DNA of 64,000 bases from Merluccius polli (lineage: Eukaryota; Chordata; Actinopteri; Gadiformes; Merlucciidae): assembly GCA_030340625.1 (NCBI GenBank), contig JAOPHQ010002280.1, positions 62,001-126,000 on the forward strand, in the 5' to 3' direction. Below, piece after piece: positions 11,410 to 23,010 of this stretch. Position 1 is the first letter of the stretch. The number at the start of each line of letters is the position of its first letter. Position numbers and translations under genes: made by a program. The notes under the pieces were generated by a model that was not told the DNA's origin, ran no database searches, and was given only the letters and a program-made list of their open reading frames with translations.

Positions 11410-11867
11410 TATATATATATATATCCTATATATATATATATATATATATATAAATGTAGCCTACATATAGGTAAATATACACACACACACACACACACAC
11501 AATTCCACAATGATCATATATTTACATACAGGCTAGAAGAGCTGACAGAGCTCAGTTCAAAGTTGGTTAAGGCTGAAATAATACCATTAATATCATCCAA
11601 CAGTTTATCCGGTTTCCTTTGGACAATCAACAACTACACATGATCAAAGCCAACTTCATGGCAATTGCAGGTATGGCCGGTGTGGTCGGTGCTGTTGACG
11701 GGACGCACATACAAATAATTGCGCCATCAAAAGATGAGGACGTGTTCGTCAATAGAAAGAAAGTAGCCTACATTCCATCAACACGCAGATTGCTTTTGAT
11801 GCAACTTTTATCATTCTTGATGTTGCGAAGTGGCCTGCAGGGTCTACCCATGATCCGAGTATTTTAA
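10930..11867 (+). pseudogene. Harbinger (HARBI1-like) transposase, copy B, disrupted
   Basis: An ATG at 10930 opens a 50-codon frame with LIKRYRLNREGIKLVVELV, the N-terminal signature of HARBI1-type proteins, ending at a stop at 11080. A shifted frame (about 11100-11203) then gives LRYLATGKMQVCNADDLGIS and QPSVSH, the helix-turn-helix region. After the microsatellite, 11619-11867 encodes the DDE start with VVGAVDGTHIQIIAPSKDED and VNRKK. The WPAGSTHDPSIF block with the second Asp is readable only after a frameshift near 11825. The final catalytic Glu was not located. Several disruptions make it non-functional. Confidence 0.82.
11313..11451. repeat. compound (AC)n(TA)n microsatellite
   Basis: An AC run is followed by about 70 bp of TA and interrupted TA/CCTATA blocks. 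It sits inside the copy B transposase region. The equivalent place in copy A has shorter TG and TA runs. Confidence 0.95.
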
Positions 11868-12889
11868 TGGGGAGCGGTCTGAGGCGTGAGGCACCATGTA
11901 CCAGTTGGGTGTCACTTGCTGGGTGACAGTGGCTGTCCCTGCAAGACGTCTTGACACCCTATCTCAGTCCACAACCGGGAGCAGTTAAAGTATAACATGC
12001 AAGTGATTACGCAGATTACGATTAGTCCTATGCGTAAAAAACATCGTATTAGCTCTTTGTCGCCTTTTATTTGTTGAATCCATATTTATTATTGTTTGCT
12101 GTGTTCCTCCATATATGTTAGGGCACACAAAAATACACGAAATCTTGTGGAGAGAGGATGTGATCACATGTGATCACTGTATGCGCCATTCTCCACAACC
12201 GGTATGGGCTTTTATTAAAAGTGTTGAATAGTGGAGATATGCTCATTGAATAATAGTTTTCAGGGTGCTTTTAATTGCCTCCTTGAATTAATGCAACTTA
12301 CGTATTTTTATTGTTTTTATTGTTTATCTCTCTCTCTTTAACGTGCATATAGGCTACAACGTCATTATCGTGGTCTGCACAAACTTGGCATCATGCGTGT
12401 ATTCTGCTAACTGCACTGTCCATAACTATTTGATAGGGATGTCTAGCCGAGGCTACTTCCTTGTTCTTCGGTGATTTAGTGGGCTCGTTTCCACAGAGAC
12501 CGCCTGCTCTGAACAACCAATCACCGGACTGACCGCTTCCAAACTCGTGCACGAGAATCGACGTAATCCATAGCAACGGCGCGTTACTCTTAGTTCACTC
12601 TTAGTGATTTATCCTTAGTATGAGTAGGTCTCAGCGGCTTTGTGAATAACTTTTAAGAAAAAACTCCTACGTAAAATGTTTTAGCTCGAGTTAGGAGCAC
12701 TCCTAGCGGTAAGATAAAATGCTTTGTGAATACGGCCCCAGGTTCTCAAGTTTGGGATCCAAAAGTCAAAAGGGGCTTTAGCCTTAAAAGAATAAACTAT
12801 GAATAGTGGCCTAGAATGACTTGTGATAAGATGGACCTGTGGTGTCTTTTATATGAAAGAGGGCCTAAAGGACATATAAGATTATCAAT

Positions 12890-13742
12890 CTGGTAGCTCT
12901 AGCCCAACTGGAAGTGATTCAAATGGGTAGTTCAGAGGTCATCAGAAGATTAAAAAAACACACCATTAATAAGGGCCTAGAATGACTTGGGAATAAGATG
13001 GAGACATGGGGTCTCTTTTATATGAATCAGGGCATTACAGTCTACTAAAATTATACATTTGGAGGATCTAGCCCAACCGGAAGTGACCAAATAATCTGCC
13101 TATACTGCCACTAAGTGGACAAAGCACACACAATGGACAATCGATGAAAATGAATCCTATTGAATCGTGCTCCAGGACACGATTCAATTTTCGTGACAAT
13201 GAGCACGAAAAAGCGTGATACCGGGTCGGAGCAAGTCAACAAAATCGGCGGCCATAACAATCTGCTTCTGAAATGAGTGGGAGCGTTTGGCTACGGTGTC
13301 ATGGCATCTATTCTGTGACCCATCTCACTTCTTTTTAATTTTTGTTGAGAGTTGCACATGTGCAGTACCGAACGGGCAGGAAAAATTTGGAATAACTAAC
13401 AAACTAAACATCACATACATTCACTGAATGAAGATTATGAAAATAAATGCACATTTCTCACTATAAATGTCTTCAAAATGCATTTTAATGCCAAAACTAT
13501 CTCAAAATATTGCATTTTCCACTGAGATTAAAAGGAATATCCATATCCAACCTTTTTTTTTTTGGTTTGTCAGACCGAAGCTTGATGGTCATGTGATGTT
13601 GACGCAGGCCAATAGAAAATAATAGGCCAAAAACATGTAGCCATGTCACAATTTTAGAGCCGTAATTGTGAAACTACTACGTTTTGTGCTGTGGACCAAC
13701 GTAGCTATTACAATTTTTGATGTGAGACTGGGTTGATTGTGC
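12890..13742. repeat. outer inverted arm, right
   Basis: Reverse complement of 7074-7830 with point differences and small indels. Landmarks are CTAGCCCAACCGGAAGTGA, CACATTTCTCACTATAAATG and TGGACCAACGTAGCTATTAC. Confidence 0.75.
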
Positions 13743-15048
13743 AGACCTAGTTCTACACAGATTTACTATTAGCAAGGACAGCCAATAGATTGCATTTTTC
13801 ACATAGTTTGGACAACCAATACAAACACACAATTGGTTGAAAGGTCCCACCCCTCCTTCTGTGATTTCATCAATTCAAGACTCTGTTGAGCTTTTGGAAG
13901 AAAATAATATTTATATATATTTTTTTAATTATGGTCAGGCAATATAGATGAGGTGCTGAAAAAATATGTATCTTTGGATTAACATTGAACTAGTGTCGAG
14001 TGATTCACATGTGTGACGTATTATACATGTGGCACACTCACTCAATTTGTGCACCATTGGGGCCAAGTGTATTCAGCCCATACAGCCCGAAGATGATGAA
14101 ACGTGATTGAATAGTGTGAAGAGTTGTGTGAGAACATGACATGTGAAATGGAAAGTACACTTAAAGGACAATACTGGTCTGGATTTATTGGTTTAAGTGA
14201 AGCCAGGAGAGACGGTTATGATGGTTTAATCACCCATGGAATATTGACGTTACATTTTCACCATGATAAAGTTGGTTTTACAACAGATATTTTAACTTTA
14301 AACACCCATCGTTTTTTAAACGGCACCAGCCGCCACTGATGACCTATAGCAAAACTGCCAAAATACCTTAGACCTCAGAGGATTAAAGAGGTTCCTGCAC
14401 ATTCCTTTTAAGAAGTCAGCATCATGATTTGATGTTTTTGTTTTAATTTTGCAAGGGCTCCCTTGGTTGTAAACTGCGTTTCATTTGTTTCCCAGTGACC
14501 ACATTCCATCACGGTCAGGAATGTAGTGGAGGCTAAATGCACGTAAATGGCGTTATGCACCTCCTACATTTCTGAAATAGCGTTTACGCACCTCTACGCA
14601 ACTTTAAAATTTGCTATAGTAAAGAGTTATTGTTTTACCAGCGGAAACCGTAGTATATTCAAAATTGCGCTGCATTATCGGTATTTACGGTATCTGGGAC
14701 ACAGTATCTGTGACCAATCACATCGTCTCTTGCGGCAGCGAGGCTCGCGACAGAGCCGTAGAATGGGGCTTGCTAGCTCTCAGCTCTTGCGAGGTAGCTA
14801 TCTGTCAGCTAGCCAGCTCTAAGCTCTTGCTAGGTAGCTATCTGTCGCACCAGGCTGACTAGCGTGTCTGGATTCCTATCACATACAGCAATTTCTAAAA
14901 TGTCAAAAAAGCAAGCCTCCTCCTGCCGATGCCAGCAAGAGATCTCGACCACATAGTGAGCGCAAAAAAACAAAACAAGTAAAGTTAGAATCACTCAGAT
15001 TTGTTACAAACTTTAAAATAAAAAATGTAATCGTATTGTATGGAAGTG
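13743..15048. other. no recognisable gene
   Basis: AT-rich sequence without a convincing coding signal. A ~25-bp motif, AGCTCTTGC-AGGTAGCTATC, is repeated at 14782 and 14822. Confidence 0.4.
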
Positions 15049-15050
15049 TA

Positions 15051-15489
15051 TTGCTGCCACGCCAGAAAAAGAAAAATGGATCAGTATCACGTTATAACGT
15101 CAAACGTTTATTGTTATAACGAGATGTTTTTCACGTTATAACAATATAAGTTGGTCTCGGGCGGAGGTGGGCACTTGGCATTTTGCAATGAACTGGCATG
15201 GTGATGCCAGTGTTGCCATGGTGATGCCAGTTCATTGCAAAAGGCCAAGTGCCCACTTCCGCCCAATACCAACTTATATTGTTATAACGTGAAACGTTTC
15301 CCGTTATAACAATATAAGTTATCACGTTATAACGTGATAAATAGTATATTGTTATAATGTGATAAGTTTGTATGTCGTAATAACGTGAAAATATCTTGTT
15401 ATAACGTAAAAAATATCTTGTTATAACAATACACTTTTCACGTTATAACGAGATACTGATCAGTTTTTCTTTTTCTGGCGTGGCAGCAA
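15051..15489. mobile_element. MITE/foldback element rich in GTTATAAC
   Basis: Inverted ends are TTGCTGCCACGCCAGAAAAA on the left and its complement on the right, each flanked by TA (15049-15050 and 15490-15491), consistent with a TA target duplication. Inside, the palindromic octamer GTTATAAC recurs many times. Two longer arms (ATAAGTTGGT with GTGGGCACTTGG, and their complement) face each other around 15210. There is no coding capacity. Confidence 0.85.
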
Positions 15490-15754
15490 TACGTAGTTTT
15501 GTTTCTCTCATTTAAATGCATTGCGGAATGTTCAGTTCTTAGAGTGGTAGCAGTTTTTTTTTTTAAATACTCACAATTTGTAAACTGCTGCTGCTCCTAC
15601 AGTTTTTATACCATATAAACATATGTTACATCAAAATGTTCAGCTTCTTCTACTGTCACTCACATTTAAATATCTAAGTGATGTGATTTATAGTCTTTAA
15701 GCTTTAGTCATTTGTTTGAGAGTCATGCTCCCCATACACATACATTGCGGTTCA

Positions 15755-18440
15755 GAATTCTATGGAGTCAGAATAGTGTCATAATTCAAACCTGAAAAAA
15801 AAGGTTTCAAAGGCTTGTAAGTGGGTGTTTGAAAACTCAACACCTTGTAAAAAAGGTTTTGCACCACTGAAAAAAGAGATTATAGCCTGAAAAAAAAAAG
15901 TCAAACATCTGCAAACATGATTTTGTGTTCTATTTGATCTTCTTCATCATTTTCACCAACACATTTTCAAAGCTAAAATGTTTTCACAAACACATTTTCA
16001 AAGTTTAAAAATGTTCACCAGCGCATTTGCAGAGTTTCAAATCTGACACTGTTCTAACAGTGTATTACTTTGTTTCCCGGTTTCGAAACCTTGTAAATGG
16101 GATTCTGCAAACAGCTGTTCAAACATTGAGAAATACGTTTTGAAAGGTTGAATATTTATTTTTAAAAACTTGTAAAGGTGTAAATTTACACCATTGCAAT
16201 GTATTTTTTCAGAACTTAATTTTCAGCACTGACTTTTCAGAGATTTGACCACACGGGCGCAAGCTTGCGAGTCACGTGATTATTGACACTGTTCTGACGC
16301 CGTTCGTTTTGAAACTCCTTAGCGTCAAAGGTCTGAAAACGTGGTTCTGAAAAAAAGGAAAAATAACCTTCCTGGGGGCGGGACCATCTTGCTCTAAACC
16401 TATTGGTTGCTCTCTGCTGAGGCACAGTCCAATCACATGCGCCGTTGACCGGGCTGTGCGGGATTGACAGTGCTCTGCCGATGACAAGAATAACAAGCGA
16501 CTTGCGTGGTTGATTTTGTTGTCTATTTTCTGGAACCATGGCTGGTAGACAGGCGAGCAATTTTATTCTGTATTGTTTGCGTTCTAACCACCCGCGAGCC
16601 TCCTGCGGCTCGCCAAGCTGTAATTTGCAACACGTTCTCATCGCAACTCGTAATATACCGACGGTTTGTCACGCCCCTAGACGTGATACTGACGCAAAAG
16701 GTACCCTCCCACGTCTGTGTGAAACGATCTGTGTGAAACAATCTCATAAACCCGTTCGCGGTGGTAAGAGACGAGCAGAGTCTACAGCGTCCGCAGTCTA
16801 CTGTGAAACAATTCACTCCAAAAAGGGTTAGGGTTAGGGTTATGGTTAGGGTTATGGTTAGGGTTAGCGTAATCTATCACCGTGACCGGGTTATTATTGG
16901 AGTGAATGGACTCTGTAGACTCTGCTCGTCTCTTATCACCGCAAACGGGTTTATGAGAACCCCCAGATCGTTTCACGATCTGGTAGAGTCTTTGCCAGCT
17001 TCAAAGCAATGAATAACCTACATCAGCGGGTGCTGTGTATGGATCACAAGTTCCGAGTATGTTTATCTTCTCTTCATATCTAATTTTAACATTTTGTGAC
17101 AAATGGTCTAAATAGTTGATTTATTTAAGTATCGGAAATCTGCAAGGCTGCAATTCCCCTGGTTGGCCGTTGTTCGTCGCCATTTTGCCAGCGTTTGTTG
17201 CCCTCCAGGTATCCATGGTAGTCACGTGACCGCAAAGTATGACTATTATTTATGCCATGCGAGCCACAAATTAGTCTACAGTGTCCATTCACTCCAATAA
17301 TAACCCGGTCACGGTGATAGATTACGCTAACCATAACCCTAATCCTTTATGGAGTGAATTGTTTCACAGTAGACTGCGGACGCTGTAGACTCTGCTCTGC
17401 GAGCGGACGCTGTAGACTCTGCTCGTCTCTTACCACCGCGAACGGGTTTATGAGATTGTTTCACACAGATCGTTTCACACAGACGTGGGAGGGTACCTTT
17501 TGCGTCAGTATCACGTCTAGGGGCGTGACAAACCGTCGGTATATTACGAGTTGCGATGAGAACGTGTTGCAAATTACAGCTTGGCGAGCCGCAGGAGGCT
17601 TGCGGGTGGTTAGAACGCAAACAATACAGAATAAAATTGCTCGCCTGTCTACCAGCCATGGTTCCAGAAAATAGACAACAAAATCAACCACGCAAGTCGC
17701 TTGTTATTCTTGTCATCGGCAGAGCACTGTCAATCCCGCACAGCCCGGTCAACGGCGCATGTGATTGGACTGTGCCTCAGCAGAGAGCAACCAATAGGTT
17801 TAGAGCAAGATGGTCCCGCCCCCAGGAAGGTTTTTTTTCCTTTTTTTCAGAACCACGTTTTCAGACCTTTGACGCTAAGGAGTTTCAAAACGAACGGCGT
17901 CAGAACAGTGTCAATAATCACGTGACTCGCAAGCTTGCGCCCGTGTGGTCAAATCTCTGAAAAGTCAGTGCTGAAAATTAAGTTCTGAAAAAATACATTG
18001 CAATGGTGTAAATTTACACCTTTACAAGTTTTTAAAAATAAATATTCAACCTTTCAAAACGTATTTCTCAATGTTTGAACAGCTGTTTGCAGAATCCCAT
18101 TTACAAGGTTTCGAAACCGGGAAACAAAGTAATACACTGTTAGAACAGTGTCAGATTTGAAACTCTGCAAATGCGCTGGTGAACATTTTTAAACTTTGAA
18201 AATGTGTTTGTGAAAACATTTTAGCTTTGAAAATGTGTTGGTGAAAATGATGAAGAAGATAAAATAGAACACAAAATCATGTTTGCAGATGTTTGACTTT
18301 TTTTTTCAGGCTATAATCTCTTTTTTCAGTGGTGCAAAACCTTTTTTACAAGGTGTTGAGTTTTCAAACACAGACTTACAAGCCTTTGAAACCTTTTTTT
18401 TCAGGTTTGAATTATGACACTATTCTGACTCATAGAATTC
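15755..18440. repeat. 2.7-kb palindromic (foldback-like) element
   Basis: The left arm (about 15755-16921) and right arm (about 17273-18440) are reverse complements with few differences, around a spacer of about 350 bp. The same 134-residue frame therefore appears on the minus strand at 16237-16641 and on the + strand at 17556-17960, differing at two residues. I recognise no domain in it. Each arm contains a GC-box-like GGGGGCGGGACC and CCAAT/ATTGG motifs. No target-site duplication is evident at the GAATTC ends. Confidence 0.85.
16826..16868 (+). repeat. interstitial telomere-like GGTTAG run
   Basis: Several copies of GGTTAG, some changed to GGTTAT, lie near the inner end of the left palindrome arm. 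The right arm has only a short equivalent (CTAACCATAACCCTAA, about 17327-17342). Confidence 0.8.
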
Positions 18441-20337
18441 CACTCTAGATGCAGTTTGTAATTTCACATTTTGTACTACTGGTTGTTTGTACTTCATTCT
18501 ACAAATAAATAAACTCATAGTCTGAATATCATTTTTTTTTTTTACCGGTATGTCGTGGTCCGCCTTACCTTGATCACAGAATTCATAGTTTACCCACCTC
18601 TTTTTTTACCACTACACCCCTGATCATGGTTGTCCTTTTCTTCCAATGTCCTTGTATTATAGGCTGTCCCTTACCACAGGTGCAGCATTTGGTTGGCAAG
18701 CTAGCTAACATTTGCTTATTAACATCCATAAACAGTAATTCCATTATGCAAATAAACAACACGGTAAAAGAAAAAAATAAATGGGGAATTAAAAAAAATA
18801 ATTGTTTTGAAAAATGTATGCAACCGAAGGAAAACTGGGTTTTAGTGTAGCAAAACCTCAAGGCATACTTCAATTATGGAGACAAACTATTTATTGTATG
18901 TCAGTAAAGAACTGCCTGCAGAGATCTTTAGAGATCATAGGTCATAATCTTAAACAGAACTTCCTGGAGACTCCACATGGCAGTACTAACAATGCTATGG
19001 CCGAAGATAGCGGATTTTTACTTAGGAATTACGTGAGATGTAGCTAGCCGATACAAATAAGACGTAAAATCGTATGGTGAACAATGTTAATTCTTTAAAA
19101 GTGGCATTATATAAAGAATGGCTTTAGATGACCATGAAGGTGTATACAATTAAATGCACTTGATTGATCCCAGATGGGACGTTTGAACATACACAACGTG
19201 TGTGGGCTGATTTTGGTCAAGGATTGGTCCGAAAATTGGTCATGAGCAACTGAATTACATCATCTGATTGTTACAGACAAATTGATCAAGTGAAAGTGAC
19301 ATGTAAAGAAAACAATGTGATGTAGATTATTCTGCGAGTAGGCTTGTTGCTGTTCACTGGATTTGCTTTTCAGATAATTTTACTGTAGTCACAATACAAA
19401 TTTGGTTGCATGTGGCTGCTGTTGTGTGTAGTATAATAATGTAATGCTTGGCTCTTTTAGTTATGTTTAAATGGTTGGTTATTTACTAATTAAATCAATA
19501 TTTCATGTGTATAGCCTGTGTCCTGTTTTCTTTGTCTAGTATGGGGATTGGGGTTGCTTTGTACTTATCTTGTGGATAATTATGGAAAAACAACAAACGA
19601 AAAAAATGTGTGTGTGTGTACCAACAGAGATATACACACAGTGGTCCAGCGTCCGTCTCTAGCTGGACTTGGGTACACTGATGATGTGCAGCTGGCCCCT
19701 CGACACGAGAGAGAGAGAGAGAGTCGGGAGTCGAATATAATTCAAATAGTAAAAAAAAGTAAACTAATCAAATGGTGAAATTATTATTTATTATTATTAT
19801 TAATTATTCTTTATTTTTTGATAATTGTGTTGTCTAGAGTTGCCTTGCCATGGTGTGAATACTGTTACACCGCTAATACCGCTAATACCGGGGGATGTTC
19901 ACCGAAAATTCGGAAATTCACAGTGCGCAGACCTATGTCTGAATCGTGTTTTTATCAATCCTTTCCATTTCTAAAGTGGTTCAATTTGTTAAAACAAGTG
20001 TTATTTTAATACCACAAAAAGCAAATAGGCCTACAATATCACGTAGGATTGCTGCGTGGACATCAGTGGCTTTTAGATTCAGTCTGATTCTGTTATGGCA
20101 AAGCTTCAATGTAGCCTAAACGTTTCTGAAGACGCACAGCTTCCATAGTATGAGAGTACAAATAAGTTGGTTTGAACATTGTGCAAAGTTTTGATGGTTT
20201 TGCACGGCAGGACTAGCTCTCATAGACATATATACATAGACGCCTCATGACGTGATGGAACGTAACCCAGCGTCGCCGCCATATTGGTTGGGACTCCTCA
20301 CTCTAGTCTAGCATAGGAGTCAACGGGAGAGCAAGCT
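18441..20337. other. no recognisable gene
   Basis: Mostly AT-rich sequence with short open frames that resemble nothing I know. An AG microsatellite lies at about 19709-19722, and a TAT/TTA-rich run lies near 19780-19815. Confidence 0.4.
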
Positions 20338-20404
20338 ATGCCAGTATTTTGTGCAGCTTACGGCGCAGTATTGACACCAGATCGCGTGGGATTACCTTTA
20401 ACAA
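20338..20404 (+). pseudogene. THAP-domain first exon, frameshifted
   Basis: The ATG opens MPVFCAAYG, the characteristic start of many THAP zinc fingers, with the first zinc Cys. After an altered stretch, a different frame reads RSRGITFNK, which fits the conserved block at the end of a THAP first exon. A GTAAGA donor follows at 20405. The frame change and the missing second Cys indicate decay. I found no second exon nearby. A sequence error could explain the frameshift. Confidence 0.5.
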
Positions 20405-21521
20405 GTAAGATTGAACAATAATTCTTATTATTTAAATAAATAAATAAAATAAAAATAATAATAATAGCAAAATAATGGTTGGGACTGTTGCGCATCCAAC
20501 ATCATGTAACACCATGTAACACCAGTAACCGCGACAACAGTAGTGTTGGCTAACGTTAGCGAATCGCGCCCTTCTTGCCTTGGCCTATACCCGCATGTGA
20601 AAACTAAATGCTTTTAGTCACGTCTGATGAACAATAACATTTTCTGAGTCTGACTGAATCACAATCTCACATGCTCACAATTACAAATAACGTTATCAGA
20701 AATGGCCGAAAGATTCTAGCTCTGCGTGTGTGTGTTATATTTTACAGCATTGCTTTGTAGTGTCTTTACTTTGGACAGGTGTCACCACGAGGCAATTTAT
20801 CTCTGTTAACAAAACACACCTGCACTTTTCTGATTCCTTCTTTCTCCCTCTCTTGCTGCTTGTATATTGTGCTTCCCAAAGTGAACCCCTCTGAATACAT
20901 TGAAATTCTGCCTGCATCGCAGAATGAATTAAACTCCTCCATATACTGCCAGTCTGCCAGAGTTTCCAACCCTCCTCTTCCTCTCTCTCATGACGTCTCT
21001 CTCTGTCTGTGTGTGTTGTACATCTGTTGCATGGCTGTAGAGGTGTAGGGTCTGCCACCCCCCCTTCTTCTTTGCTGTCTCCTAGCGGTGTTAAGAACCC
21101 CTGTTATTTACTGTGTACCCCCCCCCCCCCCCCCCCCATGTCTATTCATGTATCTGCACACTCCACACCACCCTTTTTTTTAGACTTTTTGCTGTGAATT
21201 GTTGAATCACCCCCCCACAGTATTTGTCCTCTGGCAATGTCTGTACTGTACACCACACACACACACACACACACCAGGAAATGTGATCCACTCCCTGGAC
21301 CCTCTGCTGCCTGTTATTGTTTGGAGAAGGAAGGCTGAAGAGTGAAAGAGCACTACCTTTTATCTTATTGTGCTGCTCTCTCCCTCTCTGCCGATCTGTG
21401 TTTCTCTCTCTATTCCTCTGTCCTTCTCTCCTTCTCGTCATCTGTCTCATCTCTGAATGGCAAAATTCACAAATTCAACCTCCACCTTCTCAACGCACTG
21501 AGACACACAGACACAGACACC

Positions 21522-21573
<52 letters not shown>

Positions 21574-22642
21574 TATACATAAGACAGACAGACAGACAGA
21601 GACACACACACACACACACACTGTCAGGGGGCTCATTAATCCAAGTGAGTAATGGTTTGCTGGGGCAGAGCGGTGCACTCTCTGGTCATTTGGGGTTGAC
21701 GGTCTGGACTACGGCCAGGGGTGTGTGTGTTTGTGTGTGCATGTGTTTGTGTGTGTGTGTGCATGTGTGAGTTGAGTCTTGTGTATTCAAGTTCCACATT
21801 TGGGGACCCTGCTAGGAGTCTGTCTTGTGAAGTTGGCAACAAACCACACATAATGCCACCCAAGAGATGCATCAACACACATACGAGTTTACCCACATGA
21901 TTTGCAGTACACAGAAATATAGATCAACTAAGTTGCAAGGATTTCCTCACCCCAGCTTACCTTTGTCCCAAGCACACCACGTCTGGACGAGTAGAGACTA
22001 TTTATTTTGCCCTCCCCTATAGCAGTACAGCAACATTAGTCTACACTGTTGTGTTTTATTTATGTTGGTGTGCTACAGGAAGGGTTACTTCACTGGCAAG
22101 CATAAGAGGGTCAAAAGGTTGTTGAAAGAATATGCTAGACTGAGTAAGAGAATGTAAGAAGCATGATATATGCTATGGGTGTTATGTTTCTTAAAATGGG
22201 TAATGCCCCATATCTTACAAGTTCATGTTTGTGAGTGAGTGAGTGAGTGAGTCAGTTCTCTTCTGTTGGACTAGGTGATCTGGAGTGATGATTAAACTGC
22301 AGTCCGTCTGCTGCAGACATTAACCCCTGTGATTGGCCGAGCCAAGGAGGCATGGCCCTACTGGGTTGTTTAGTGGATTGGCTGAGTGGAGACAATAAAC
22401 AACTTTGTCCCTTTTCCTTCTTCTCTTTCTCTCTTGGCTCCTCTTTTCATTCTCTCTCTCCCTTTGCTTTGTCACCTCCATGGACTCATCCTTGGCCTCA
22501 TGTCCCACCTCTTCTCATTCCTTCCCCAGCCTCTTGCTGCCTAACTTGTTGGCCTGGATAGAGTTTTATCAATAGATATGTAGACAGCATGGTCATTACA
22601 CTGGGTTTATGGTTACTTTGGTTAGCATTATATAGTGATGAA
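20405..22642. other. non-coding with many microsatellites
   Basis: No gene recognised. It contains poly-C (21118-21137), CA runs at about 21243-21272 and 21522-21622 (with ACAG units), GT runs at 21721-21768 and a GAGT run near 22233. It may be upstream sequence or intron 1 of the channel gene. Confidence 0.5.
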
Positions 22643-23010
22643 TGGTTGGGCCAGTGCCACATTTTTCAAACCGGATTGGTATATCGATTTTTGTTTTTGT
22701 TTCGCTAAACTCAAACATTTCAAGGATCAGCGATGTAACTTTCGGAATGAACGCTTTTGTTCCCGGAAATAGCCTGGTCCCAAATGGCTGAATAGCCTGG
22801 TCCCAAATAGCGAGCTGGTAGCAATGACAGCAGCCGTCGCTCGCTACAGTGCATTCAAGAACAGATGAAGAAAGAGAGACTGGAGAAGTTACATTAAGTT
22901 TTGAATGGCCACTGCACTAGTAATGACAAATACCGGTACAGTCTAAATGCATGAAATTAAACCGGTATAAGCTTGCACACCGCACCGCACCGTCAAACCG
23001 CCCAACCCTC
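22643..23010. repeat. possible hAT-like MITE
   Basis: Weak inverted ends (GGTTGGGC near 22644 and GCCCAACC near 23001) with inner AAACCG motifs. No duplication was confirmed. Confidence 0.3.

Larger units (their letters stand above)
10695..12739 (+). mobile_element. PIF/Harbinger transposon, copy B
   Basis: It has the same GGGGCCGTATTCACAAAG inverted termini as copy A, with transposase sequence on the + strand. It is inverted relative to copy A although the flanking blocks are in direct repeat. A long AC/TA microsatellite interrupts the transposase region. Confidence 0.88.

Noticed and set aside
16237..17960. 134-codon ORF present on both palindrome arms
   Set aside because: The two copies are conserved only because the arms are duplicated; no family resemblance, and other frames are equally open.
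21317..21896. ORFs with His-Thr or Val-Cys runs
   Set aside because: They translate CA/GT microsatellites. Similar artefacts occur at 25778-26044 (partly), 27783-28154, 51797-52414, 59899-60478 and 63408-63844.
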